Assembly (NCBI RefSeq): GCF_030929555.1
Contig: NZ_JAVFVT010000034.1
Coordinates: 1 to 64,000 of the forward strand
Direction: 5' to 3'
Length of the DNA: 64,000 nt
DNA from: Paenibacillus sp. LHD-117
Lineage (GTDB): Bacteria > Bacillota > Bacilli > Paenibacillales > Paenibacillaceae
The translations under genes were made by a program, and so were the position numbers. The notes beneath the pieces were generated by a model. The model searched no databases. It was given only the letters and a program-made list of their open reading frames with translations, and was not told the DNA's origin. Within the stretch, counting starts at the first letter, position 1; every line of letters begins with the position of its first letter. This document shows positions 49,343 to 57,784 of the stretch, piece by piece.

Positions 49343-51001
49343 ATGAGGGCAATTATTCGAGATATGGCAGATCTGTCGGACAGCAGGGAAATGATGGAGG
49401 CGAGGACTCATCCGATAATTACGATCTTTATGACAATCGTTGTGATACTTCTTGCTGCGGCGCTGTCCTGGGCGTTCATTGGCGAAATCGACGAAGTGGC
49501 CAAGGCGTCGGCGGTCGCGAGACCCAATGAGAAGGTTAGCGGCATCCAAACCTCCGCTCTTGGTACGGTAGAGAAGATTCATGTCCGTGAAGGACAAGCG
49601 GTAAAGACGGGCGATTCTCTCATCAGTCTTGAGCATCAAGAGCTTCAGGCAGAGCTTGATAATCGGCAAGCGGAGCTTGTCCGGCTGGAGAAGGAGCAGA
49701 GTTATTTTGAGCGTTATTTGGATAGTGTGCGGCAGCATCACAATCTTTTCGATGAGAGTGTGAGCGAGGAGCAGCTTTACTACACATGGATGGAGCAATA
49801 TTTGCTAGAGTACAGCCGCCAGCAGCTTGAATTCGAATCCAGCCGTCGGCAAGTTGAACAAACGCTTGGAGAAACGATGCTGGCCCATGATTCGATTCAA
49901 TTGAATAAGCGCTCAAGCAAGCAAAAGGCGGTTCAAAGCGAGGAAGAATACCGGCGGAAAATTACTGAACTTGAAGGGGAGCTGGGCTCCGAACGCCTGC
50001 TCAAGCAGTCAATGGAAAGCGGTGATAATTCGATAGGTTCTTCAGATCCCATCAGGACGGAACGATTCCAGCAATATACGCTTCGTGTAGAGCAATTGAC
50101 GCAAGCCATCTCGGACAGCCGGAGTCAATACGAGCAGTCGGCAGCGCTCGGAGAGCGCTTTGTCGCCAAATCCAAGTTGGAAGAACAAGCGGCACAGGTG
50201 GAGGCGCTTGAAATGCAGCTTAAGCAGTACATTCAGGAAGCCGTCATGGGAGTTCAAAACAATTTGGATACCTATGGAGACGAATTGCGAGAAACCAAAC
50301 GCCAGCTGGAGCTGCTGCTAAAGGAAGATGCTCCGGTATTGCTGGAGCAGGAATCGCTGCGGCTTGAGGAAGCCAAGATCTTGGAGCAGCGCAGCAACCT
50401 GGAGCAACAAAACATGCTGCTCACGCAATCCTCTACCGATGCACTGGAGAAATTTAAGCTCGACCGGCTCGTTCAAATTCAGGCCACGATGGAAGAGAAG
50501 GAAAGAAGCAGACATGGACTTCAGGAGCGTATCGACCAGTTGCAGATAGCGATAAACAAACAGGAGATCGTTGCCCCAATTGACGGCAATGTGCATGTTC
50601 TCAAGGAAATATATGCCGGGGCAATTGTACAGGCGGGGGAACCGCTGCTGTCCATTATTCCAGCCGACGAGTCCATGTACAAAATGAGCATCGCGGTGCC
50701 CAATCATGAAGTCGGCCATATCGCGGTGGGAGACAAGGTGGATTTGAACTTTCATGCCTTTCCGAAACAAAGCTTCGGATCGCTTGCCGGCACGGTCACT
50801 TCCATTAGCACGGATGCAACCGTTCAGCAGGATGGAAGAAGCTACTATATGGTGGAGGCATCTATCGCCAATAAGCCGCTAGTGAATCGTAAAGGCGAAC
50901 ATGGTGAGGTCAGAATTGGAATGACGGCAGAAGCATATATCGTGACAGATTCGAAAAAAATTATCTATTACATTTTGGAAAAAATTAATTTGAGGGAGTA
51001 A
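49343..51001 (+). CDS. HlyD-type membrane-fusion/adaptor protein
   Basis: About 552 residues from ATG 49343, 9 nt after ggtggag. One N-terminal helix (about 32-52) is followed by the half barrel-sandwich motif GTVEKIHVREGQAVKTGDSLISLEHQELQAEL. A very long coiled coil (about residues 95-395) is rich in Gln, Glu, Leu and Lys. The second half-motif IVAPIDGNVHVLKEIYAGAIVQAGEPLLSIIP and a C-terminal beta-barrel (GDKVDLNFHAFPKQ) follow. In bacteriocin clusters HlyD proteins (LcnD, MesE type) aid C39 exporters; this one has a longer hairpin, consistent with the TolC-like partner encoded next. Confidence 0.9.
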   Translation: MRAIIRDMADLSDSREMMEARTHPIITIFMTIVVILLAAALSWAFIGEIDEVAKASAVARPNEKVSGIQTSALGTVEKIHVREGQAVKTGDSLISLEHQELQAELDNRQAELVRLEKEQSYFERYLDSVRQHHNLFDESVSEEQLYYTWMEQYLLEYSRQQLEFESSRRQVEQTLGETMLAHDSIQLNKRSSKQKAVQSEEEYRRKITELEGELGSERLLKQSMESGDNSIGSSDPIRTERFQQYTLRVEQLTQAISDSRSQYEQSAALGERFVAKSKLEEQAAQVEALEMQLKQYIQEAVMGVQNNLDTYGDELRETKRQLELLLKEDAPVLLEQESLRLEEAKILEQRSNLEQQNMLLTQSSTDALEKFKLDRLVQIQATMEEKERSRHGLQERIDQLQIAINKQEIVAPIDGNVHVLKEIYAGAIVQAGEPLLSIIPADESMYKMSIAVPNHEVGHIAVGDKVDLNFHAFPKQSFGSLAGTVTSISTDATVQQDGRSYYMVEASIANKPLVNRKGEHGEVRIGMTAEAYIVTDSKKIIYYILEKINLRE

Positions 51002-51021
51002 GGGGGCTGTATTCATTACGT

Positions 51022-52320
51022 ATGAAAAGTATTCTAAGTATGATTAGTGCAGCTTTCTATGTTTATCTCTTCGCCCTTGTTTTATTTTCGTCGAGTATAG
51101 GCATCGTAGAAGCGAGCGCTGCTCGGGATCATGAAACTATTCTCACAAGAGAAACGATTGCAAACCAAGCGTTGAACCACTATCTCGCTCTTCAGCAGAG
51201 TCAACTGCAATTGCGTAGCCAAATAGCGCAGCTAGGATACCTGCAAACTCAACGAGATCTGGAGGCAACTTCCTTTATCCCTATGAAGCCTGGTTATTTC
51301 CCGACGTCCATGGATGAGTTGATCCGCTTGATACCGGATTATGAGCAGCTATCGGATGAACAGAAGAAGCAGATGGAGTCCGTCTTAGCGATACAAAGCA
51401 TGATTCATACTTCGTTAAATCAGTATATTGACGCTCAAACGCAACAACAGAACGCAACATTATTTTTTCAGCAGCAACAAAATTTGAAATCGCTAGATGA
51501 GCAATTGCGCTCGGCTTCATTCGGTGTACAATCTAGCGTTTTGGAAATGGAAAAAACGAAGCTTCTTGTTCAATTTTATGCCTTTCAAAGTGTCTATCAA
51601 ATTGTAATGCTTGAGAAAGATTTGAACGTAGCCGAATTGGAACAATCTTATTTGGAACAAAACCATCAAGATGCGCAAAAACTGCTTGAAGCAGGACAAT
51701 TGACTAGTCAAGATGCTGAAGATGCGCGGTTGAAAATGCAGGGGCAACAGCAAGCTGTGGCTGCGTTAAGCCAACAGTTGACGATTAGAAAAAAACTATT
51801 GAATAGGGATCTTGGATATAAAGAATCTCAACAGATCATGATCCCGAACAAATTGTCGGAAATTGCATTGGAAGAAAAAGAGATCGCGCCAGATGTCCGA
51901 TTGGACGAACAGATTGAAATGAAAATGGCCAATGCGGCTATTCAACAAGCTGAAGCCAGTTACAATACAACGAAAAGTGACAACTCGGCATTGGCGATCT
52001 ATTACAAGTCGATCATAAGTATTGAAACCGATAAAAAAGGACTTGTTGCTCGTCAATTGGAGAAGAAAAAGGAAGAGCTCACAGCTGAACAATTATCGTT
52101 GCTCGATGAACTAGATCGGTTGCAAGAGGAAAGGGTTCTCTTAATGAGAACGAAAAATGACCAAAAGAAGTTATTTCAACATGGTCTTATATCTGGGAGA
52201 GAAGTAGAAGCGGTAGAATATGAGATTACGAAGCTGGATATTGCGATTGAGAAAACTCAGATCAGCTATGAGATATGGAAAGAAAAGAAATGGGCAGCAC
52301 TACATGGCTTACTGATCTAA
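51022..52320 (+). CDS. TolC-like coiled-coil efflux protein in a monoderm cluster
   Basis: A 432-residue protein, with a signal peptide (MKSILSMISAAFYVYLFALVLF; probable cleavage near VEASA) and then almost only helix. Two TolC-type repeats are visible: VAELEQSYLEQNHQDAQKLLEAGQLTSQDAEDARLKMQGQQQAVAALSQQL matches the OEP (outer membrane efflux protein) pattern, and the later part (IEKTQISYEIWKEKKW) the end of the second. The beta-barrel strands of true TolC are absent. The ribosome site (aaggggg) is 15 nt away, longer than normal. Next to HlyD and the C39 exporter, it may form a channel across the thick wall, or a secreted periplasm-like adaptor. Confidence 0.75.
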   Translation: MKSILSMISAAFYVYLFALVLFSSSIGIVEASAARDHETILTRETIANQALNHYLALQQSQLQLRSQIAQLGYLQTQRDLEATSFIPMKPGYFPTSMDELIRLIPDYEQLSDEQKKQMESVLAIQSMIHTSLNQYIDAQTQQQNATLFFQQQQNLKSLDEQLRSASFGVQSSVLEMEKTKLLVQFYAFQSVYQIVMLEKDLNVAELEQSYLEQNHQDAQKLLEAGQLTSQDAEDARLKMQGQQQAVAALSQQLTIRKKLLNRDLGYKESQQIMIPNKLSEIALEEKEIAPDVRLDEQIEMKMANAAIQQAEASYNTTKSDNSALAIYYKSIISIETDKKGLVARQLEKKKEELTAEQLSLLDELDRLQEERVLLMRTKNDQKKLFQHGLISGREVEAVEYEITKLDIAIEKTQISYEIWKEKKWAALHGLLI

Positions 52321-52395
52321 CTAGCGTCAAGAAAAACGATGTTTTTTCCTAGGTTTCCATGAAACAAATACATATATTCGAGAGGATTGAAGCAC

Positions 52396-53628
52396 TTGTT
52401 CAAACGATTATCCGCATTATTATTCGCAGCAGTACTATTCTTCTCGCTTGCCTCGGGGACTCAGGCTTCTGCTCAGCCCTTAAAGGTTTGGCTTGGCAAT
52501 GAAGAGATTCAATTTGGAGACAAGCAGCCGATCATCGAGAACAACACGACACTAGTTCCGGCTCGAGCCCTGCTTGAAGACATGGGATATGAAATCGAAT
52601 GGGACGGGGAGGCCGGAACGGTTCAAGCCGTCAAAGAGCAGTCCGTTCTTACATTCACGATTGGCGAAGCAATCGCAACCGTTAATGGGCAGCCAGTCGA
52701 ACTAACGATCGCGCCGAAAATAAAAGACGGCACGGCTTACGTGCCGCTTCGTTTCGTCGGAGAGAGCACGGGCCATCAGGTTCGTTGGGACGGCGCTAGC
52801 AGATCCGTCGTTCTCGCGCAGAGCAAGGGCTTCTTCTGGAAGGTGGAGAAGGATGGGACTGAAGTTTATTTGCTCGGCTCCATTCATGTCGGCAACGACT
52901 ATTTGTATCCGATGCGCCCCGAGATCGAAGCCGCGTTCGAGAACGCGGACCAGCTCGTCGTCGAAGTGAACGTTGCGAAGCCGGTGAGCGAAGAGCAAGT
53001 TAAGCAATTGCAGAGTTACATGATGTACGATGATGGTTCGGTTTTGCCCGATCACATCTCCGCGGAAACGTATGATAAGCTGAAAGCTATTTTGAAGGAG
53101 ATCGGAGCTCCCGAGAACGCATTCGATCCGTACAAGCCATGGCAAATCGTGAACGAATTGACGGTTGTCAAAGCGGCTCAAAGCGGATACCAGGCGGGAC
53201 TCGGTATCGATATGTATTTCTTGCAGAGAGCGATGGGAACGGGGCTTCCGATTGCCGAACTGGAATCGTACGACCAACAATTCGCGATGTTTAGCGGCTT
53301 TTCTTCCGAGCTGCAAGCGCAAATGCTTAAGGATACAGTAGAGCAATTCCATAAGATGGACGGCAGCATAGCGGCGCTCGCGAACCTTTGGTCCTCCGGG
53401 GACGAAACCCAATTAATCGAGCTGATGAACAGCATCGGCGAACAACAGGAATATTACAAGACGGTCATTCAAGACCGTAATGCCGGGATGTTGGAGAAGA
53501 TCGAAGGTTATTTGAATGGCAAGGACCAATCAACCTCTTTCATCGTCGCGGGTTATCTTCACATGCTCGGCGAGCACGGCATCGTCACGATGCTGGAGGA
53601 GAAAGGTTATACCGTTACCCATTTATAA
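52396..53628 (+). CDS. TraB/GumN-like protein with copper-amine-oxidase stalk domain
   Basis: About 410 residues; TTG 52396 has agagg about 11 nt upstream, while TTG 52387 is too close to it. A signal peptide (FKRLSALLFAAVLFFSLASG) precedes a stalk domain (residues about 25-130; PARALLEDMGYEIEWDGEAGTVQA, IKDGTAYVPLRFVGESTGHQVRWDG). The GumN/TraB (DUF-like, TIKI-related) domain follows: YLLGSIHVGNDYLYPM, QLVVEVNV, GIDMYFLQRAMG, IAELES, FIVAGYLHMLGEHGIVTML. The HxGN...E...GxxH pattern matches the metalloprotease-like TraB/TIKI fold. It ends with a terminator. Its link to the bacteriocin system is only position. Confidence 0.85.
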   Translation: MFKRLSALLFAAVLFFSLASGTQASAQPLKVWLGNEEIQFGDKQPIIENNTTLVPARALLEDMGYEIEWDGEAGTVQAVKEQSVLTFTIGEAIATVNGQPVELTIAPKIKDGTAYVPLRFVGESTGHQVRWDGASRSVVLAQSKGFFWKVEKDGTEVYLLGSIHVGNDYLYPMRPEIEAAFENADQLVVEVNVAKPVSEEQVKQLQSYMMYDDGSVLPDHISAETYDKLKAILKEIGAPENAFDPYKPWQIVNELTVVKAAQSGYQAGLGIDMYFLQRAMGTGLPIAELESYDQQFAMFSGFSSELQAQMLKDTVEQFHKMDGSIAALANLWSSGDETQLIELMNSIGEQQEYYKTVIQDRNAGMLEKIEGYLNGKDQSTSFIVAGYLHMLGEHGIVTMLEEKGYTVTHL

Positions 53629-53650
53629 CCAATATAATGGGGAACAAAGA

Positions 53651-53691
53651 CAACCCGGGGGCTATCAGCCTCCGGGTTGAATTTTTTTTTT
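53651..53691 (+). terminator. Intrinsic terminator after the GumN-like gene
   Basis: A near-perfect 13-bp stem (caacccgggggct with agcctccgggttg) and a 3-nt loop are followed by a long T-run. Confidence 0.9.
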
Positions 53692-53745
53692 CTTTACAAC
53701 CTCCATTATTTGAGATATATTCTTTTTCCGACTCTAATAGGAGTA

Positions 53746-53952
53746 GTTCAAAAAAGTCCGCTTTTGATCACGAAGTATAGCAGGAAGCTTACTCGACATC
53801 GAATATTAAATTCAGCCGGAACTAAGCGAATGCTTACGAAGTATGTTTCCTCCAGAAACATTACAGGTGCTCGCGTAGCCTTCACTACGCTCCGCTCCTC
53901 ATTTCCTAGCTTCTTTTAATCTTCTTGGTGCTGAAAACCGGACTTTTTGAAC
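53746..53952. mobile_element. MITE-like element, about 207 bp
   Basis: The ends are inverted repeats: left gttcaaaaaagtccgctttt and, read on the other strand, right gttcaaaaagtccggttttc (one extra A, few mismatches), extending to the following ~10 bp (gatcacgaag / agcaccaag). The interior is non-coding. This is the form of a non-autonomous MITE. It separates the GumN gene from an ABC exporter. No clear target-site duplication is visible. Confidence 0.75.
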
Positions 53953-53983
53953 TTGAATTACTTTAGGAGGATAACGAAAACTT

Positions 53984-54976
53984 ATGGAAAACGGCATTAT
54001 ACGGTTGAGCGGCATCGGCAAAAGCTTTAAGGTCGCAGAGCGGACGGCTGGGCTGCGGCAGGCAGCGAAAGCGCTGTTCGTGCGGAAGCACCGGATCGTG
54101 GAAGCGCTGAAGGACATCTCCTTCACCGTGAACGAAGGAGAGATCGTCGGGTATATCGGGCCGAACGGCGCCGGGAAGTCGACGACGATCAAAGTAATGA
54201 GCGGCATTCTGGTGCCGGACGGCGGAGCCTGCTCCATTATGGGGTATACGCCGTGGAAGGATAGGGCGGACTATGTCCGGCATATCGGCGTCGTGTTCGG
54301 CCAGCGTTCGCAGCTCTGGTGGGACGTGCCTGTAATCGATTCCTTCGAGCTTCTAAGAGATATCTACAAGATCCCGGGCAAGACGTACAAGGACAATCTC
54401 GACATGCTGACGGAGATGCTCGCCTTATCCGACTTGCTGGGCGTGCCCGTCAGACAGCTCAGCCTCGGTCAGCGGATGCGCTGCGAGATCGCGGCATCGC
54501 TCCTGCACAGCCCGAAGCTGCTGTTCCTCGACGAACCGACGATCGGGCTCGATGCGGTCAGCAAGCTGGCGGTGCGGAACTTCATCCGCAGAATCAATCA
54601 GGAGCGGGGCGTAACCGTCATTCTGACGACGCATGACATGAGCGATATCGAGGCGCTGGCGGACCGGATTCTTATGATCGGCAAAGGAACGCTGCTCTAC
54701 GACGGCTCGTTGCAGGAGCTGCGAGGACGCTTCGGCACTGGCCGGACCGTAACGGCCGACTTCAACGAGCATCATGGCTCCCCGGTCGACATCGAAGGGA
54801 CAACGAGGCTGCATTGGTCGCCGGAACGCGCCGTTTACAGCTTCGATACGGAGCGGGTCGTGCTCGCCGACGTCATCGCGCAGCTGTCCAGGTCGGTTGA
54901 GCTTCTGGATATTTCGGTCGACGCCAAAGGAATCGACGAGATGATCGTCCAGCTGTACGAGGAGCATCAAGTATGA
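53984..54976 (+). CDS. ABC-2 exporter ATPase
   Basis: A 330-residue ATPase behind aggagg. An N-terminal extension (SFKVAERTAGLRQAAKALFVRKHRIVEAL) precedes the core. Walker A GPNGAGKST near residue 58, signature LSLGQRM near 159 (QLSLGQ), Walker B LLFLDEP near 179, H-loop TTHDMSD. The 75-residue C-terminal part is regulatory. It overlaps the first permease gene by 4 bp. With the two following permeases (both of the DUF990/ABC2_membrane_6 kind) it forms a three-gene exporter like those named daunorubicin- or viologen-type. Substrate unknown. Confidence 0.9.
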   Translation: MENGIIRLSGIGKSFKVAERTAGLRQAAKALFVRKHRIVEALKDISFTVNEGEIVGYIGPNGAGKSTTIKVMSGILVPDGGACSIMGYTPWKDRADYVRHIGVVFGQRSQLWWDVPVIDSFELLRDIYKIPGKTYKDNLDMLTEMLALSDLLGVPVRQLSLGQRMRCEIAASLLHSPKLLFLDEPTIGLDAVSKLAVRNFIRRINQERGVTVILTTHDMSDIEALADRILMIGKGTLLYDGSLQELRGRFGTGRTVTADFNEHHGSPVDIEGTTRLHWSPERAVYSFDTERVVLADVIAQLSRSVELLDISVDAKGIDEMIVQLYEEHQV

Positions 54977-55776
54977 GAGCCTACGTTTCGATTTGGCGGC
55001 TTCGGTTCATCAACGGCATGCAGTACCGCGCGGCGGCGCTCGCCGGCATGGCCACCCAGCTTTTTTTCGGATTCGTCTTCATAATGATCTTCGCGGCCTT
55101 CTACAAGGACGGCGGGGATTCCGCGCCCATCTCCCTTCAGAATTTGATTACTTACGTGTGGCTCCAGCAAATCTTTCTTTCCTTTATTATGTTATGGTTC
55201 CGGGACAACGAAATTTTCTCTATGATCACGAGCGGGAATATCGCCTACGAACTGTGCAGGCCGATGGGGCTGTACCCGTTCTGGTACGTGAAGCTGCTTG
55301 CCCAGCGGGTGTCGAACGCCGTGCTGCGCTGTTTCCCGATCTTGACCATCGTGTTTCTGCTGCCTGAGCCATACCGCTTGAGCGTTCCGCCCGACTGGTC
55401 GACCCTCGCGCTGTTCATCGTCACGCTGCTGCTCGGCTTGCTCGTCGTCGTCGCGATTTCCATGCTGATCTACATTTCGGTGTTCTGGACGATGTCTCCG
55501 GTCGGCTCGATTCTAATGATCTCGGTTGCAGGCGAGTTTCTGGCGGGCATGATCATTCCCGTGCCGCTTATGCCGGATTGGCTGCAGAAGATCGCTTACG
55601 CGCTGCCGTTCCGCTGGACGACGGACTTCCCGTTCCGGGTATACTCCGGCCATATTCCGCGGGAAGAGGCGCTCATCGGCATCGCCATTCAAATCGGGTG
55701 GATCGCGGCGCTTGCGACGTTCGGGCTTTGGCTGATGAGCAGAGCGCTTCGCAACGTCGTCGTGCAAGGAGGATAA
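54973..55776 (+). CDS. ABC-2 permease (ABC2_membrane_6 / DUF990-like)
   Basis: A 267-residue permease starting with an ATGA overlap. Six helices, starting near residues 20, 54, 108, 137, 166 and 233. The family pattern: a short cytoplasmic N-terminus (MRAYVSIWRLRFINGMQYRAA), NEIFSMITSGNIAYELCRPMGLYPFWYVKLLAQR in the second loop, and FPFRVYSGHIPREEALIGIAIQIGW at the end. It pairs with the next gene; the two start similarly but differ in sequence, so they are the two halves of a heterodimer. Confidence 0.88.
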   Translation: MRAYVSIWRLRFINGMQYRAAALAGMATQLFFGFVFIMIFAAFYKDGGDSAPISLQNLITYVWLQQIFLSFIMLWFRDNEIFSMITSGNIAYELCRPMGLYPFWYVKLLAQRVSNAVLRCFPILTIVFLLPEPYRLSVPPDWSTLALFIVTLLLGLLVVVAISMLIYISVFWTMSPVGSILMISVAGEFLAGMIIPVPLMPDWLQKIAYALPFRWTTDFPFRVYSGHIPREEALIGIAIQIGWIAALATFGLWLMSRALRNVVVQGG

Positions 55777-55782
55777 GAAGCC

Positions 55783-56565
55783 ATGCGATTATATTTCCGT
55801 TATTTGAATATTCATCTGAAGTCGCAGCTGCAATACCGGGCATCGTTCATGCTGCTTAGCGTTGGACAGTTTTTTATCCCGTTTATGGTGTTCGGCGGGT
55901 TGTATTTCATGTTCGAGCGGTTCGGGGAGCTGGAAGGATGGAGCTTCTTCGAGGTGACGTTATGTTTCGCGATTATTCATTTGTCGTTCTCGCTTAGCGA
56001 ATGTTTCGCGAGGGGCTTCGACGCGTTCTCCGGACTCGTAGCGGGAGGCGACTTCGATCGGCTGCTCGTCAGACCGCGCAGCACGGTCGCGCAGGTGCTT
56101 GGCTCCAAGTTCGAGTTCACGAGAATCGGCAGGCTGCTCCAAAGCACGATCGTGCTCGTCTGGTCCATCTCGAATTTGCCGCAGGTTTGGAGCGTCGCCA
56201 AAGGGCTGACGCTGCTGTTCATGGTTCTGAACGGCGTGCTGATTTTTACGGGCATCTTCATCCTGGCGGCAACCTTCTGCTTCTGGACGATCCAAGCGAT
56301 CGAAGTGGCGAACGTGTTCACCGACGGCGGCCGCGAGATGGCGCAATATCCGCTCACGATTTACGAGAAATGGGTAACGAGGTTTTTTACCTTCATCATT
56401 CCTTTCGGCTGCGTCAGTTACTTGCCGCTGATGTATCTGCTGGACAAAAAAGAGGGAAGCTTGCTGATCGGCATGCTGGTGCCGTTCGGGGGAGCGCTTT
56501 TCCTGCTTCCTTGCTTGCTGGTCTGGCGATTCGGCGTGAGACATTACCGCTCGACGGGATCTTAA
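55783..56565 (+). CDS. ABC-2 permease (DUF990-like), partner subunit
   Basis: A 260-residue permease 6 bp after the first permease. The layout is the same: basic N-terminus, first helix near 22, ARGFDAFSGLVAGGDFDRLLVRPRSTVAQVL coupling loop, and a final helix followed by a short basic tail (RFGVRHYRSTGS). The DUF990-type signature is FDRLLVRP. It completes the ATPase-permease-permease exporter operon. Confidence 0.88.
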   Translation: MRLYFRYLNIHLKSQLQYRASFMLLSVGQFFIPFMVFGGLYFMFERFGELEGWSFFEVTLCFAIIHLSFSLSECFARGFDAFSGLVAGGDFDRLLVRPRSTVAQVLGSKFEFTRIGRLLQSTIVLVWSISNLPQVWSVAKGLTLLFMVLNGVLIFTGIFILAATFCFWTIQAIEVANVFTDGGREMAQYPLTIYEKWVTRFFTFIIPFGCVSYLPLMYLLDKKEGSLLIGMLVPFGGALFLLPCLLVWRFGVRHYRSTGS

Positions 56566-56640
56566 ATCTTAACGCTTTATGCTTCGATTGCTTTTTACTC
56601 GCGTAGTCCACTCGGCGTTCGATTAAAGTATATACAAGAA

Positions 56641-56672
56641 CCGGTTTGCCATCCTCGGCAAGCCGATTTTTT
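56641..56672 (+). terminator. Intrinsic terminator
   Basis: The arms cggtttgcc and ggcaagccg (one wobble) around a 6-nt loop are followed by a T-run. Confidence 0.85.
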
Positions 56673-56778
56673 GCTTTTCGGCCATCCGGAAAAAACTTCT
56701 TGTCTAAAACGGAGCGGATAGACTATAATGCAAAATATAATCGAAGTAAGCGTTATCTAACGATGTGAACGACATTTC

Positions 56779-56838
56779 TGGAATCGATACCATAATACGC
56801 GAGGTATCGATTAAACTTTGAGTGTGGTAACGATACCA
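56779..56838 (+). promoter_or_regulatory. Three phased palindromic operator-like sites
   Basis: TGGAATCGATACCA (56779-56792) and TGGTAACGATACCA (56825-56838) fit the palindrome TGGWAWCGATWCCA. A weaker copy, AGGTATCGATTAA (56802-56814), lies between. The three centres are exactly 23 bp apart (56785.5, 56808.5, 56831.5), a near-integral number of helical turns. They lie in the promoter region of the aldo/keto reductase operon, consistent with cooperative binding of a LacI-family regulator. Confidence 0.75.
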
Positions 56839-56854
56839 TACAGGGAGGGCTGGC

Positions 56855-57784
56855 ATGTTATTTTTGAATGTGAACGGCTTGAAGCTGTCCCGGCTCATGA
56901 TCGGGACGGGCGATATCAGGAAGTGGAACAACACCGATATGTTAGACCAGTTCGTTGCCGCCGGCGGAACGACTATCGATGCGGCCCATCAATATAGGGA
57001 GGCCGAAAAAATAGTAGGAAAATGGATGCTCGAGAGGGGAAACCGCGATCAACTGGTCATCTTGACGAAGGGAGCCCATCACGATGACGGAAGCCCGGGC
57101 GCAAGGGTCAATCCTGAGGCGATACGGATCGATCTAATGGAGAGCCTGGATCGTCTTGGGACGGGATGGATCGACATGTACGCCCTTCATAGGGACGATC
57201 CTTCCGTTCCGGTCGGCTCGATAATGGAAGAGCTCAACCGGCATATCCATGACGGAAGGATTCGGGCGATCGGAGCTTCGAATTGGTCTTACAAACGAAT
57301 CCAGGAAGCGAATGACTACGCATTGCGCAATGGATTGGTCGGTTTCTCGTTTAATAGCGTCAATTTGAGCTTGGCCTCTCCGATGGAGCCCCGCTGGGAA
57401 GGCAGCGTATCGGCGGATCAAGCGACTTGCGAGTGGCATGCGAATAACCAAATGCCGCTGTTGTCATGGTCGGCTCAAGCGGGCGGATTTTTTTCGGGGC
57501 ATTTCTCGCCGGACGATCTGTCCAACAAGGACATGGTGAGAGTTTATTATAACGACGACAACTGGGAACGTTACCGCCGGGCGGCCGTACTGGCCGAGGA
57601 GTACGGCGTTTCGCCTACCCAAATCGCGTTGTCTTATGTGCTGAACCGTCCATTCCCGACCGGCGCGATTATCGGACCTCGGAACGATGCTGAGCTCGAC
57701 GAATCGATCAAGGCGATGGAGATGAAGCTGACTCGCGAGCAGTTGGCATGGTTGAACCTGGAAGAGGCGGAGGGAATCGCGTGA
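56855..57784 (+). CDS. Aldo/keto reductase
   Basis: A 309-residue NADPH-dependent AKR behind agggagg. TIDAAHQYREAEKIVGKWM contains the catalytic Asp and Tyr, LTKGAHH the catalytic Lys near 71, YALHRDDPS the His. Later AKR motifs are IRAIGASNWSYKRIQEA, PLLSWSAQAGGFFSG and IIGPRNDAELDESIKAMEM. It resembles members acting on sugars or keto-acids. It is the first gene of an operon with a sugar isomerase, MgtC and GDPD genes, whose promoter carries the palindromic sites. Confidence 0.9.
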   Translation: MLFLNVNGLKLSRLMIGTGDIRKWNNTDMLDQFVAAGGTTIDAAHQYREAEKIVGKWMLERGNRDQLVILTKGAHHDDGSPGARVNPEAIRIDLMESLDRLGTGWIDMYALHRDDPSVPVGSIMEELNRHIHDGRIRAIGASNWSYKRIQEANDYALRNGLVGFSFNSVNLSLASPMEPRWEGSVSADQATCEWHANNQMPLLSWSAQAGGFFSGHFSPDDLSNKDMVRVYYNDDNWERYRRAAVLAEEYGVSPTQIALSYVLNRPFPTGAIIGPRNDAELDESIKAMEMKLTREQLAWLNLEEAEGIA

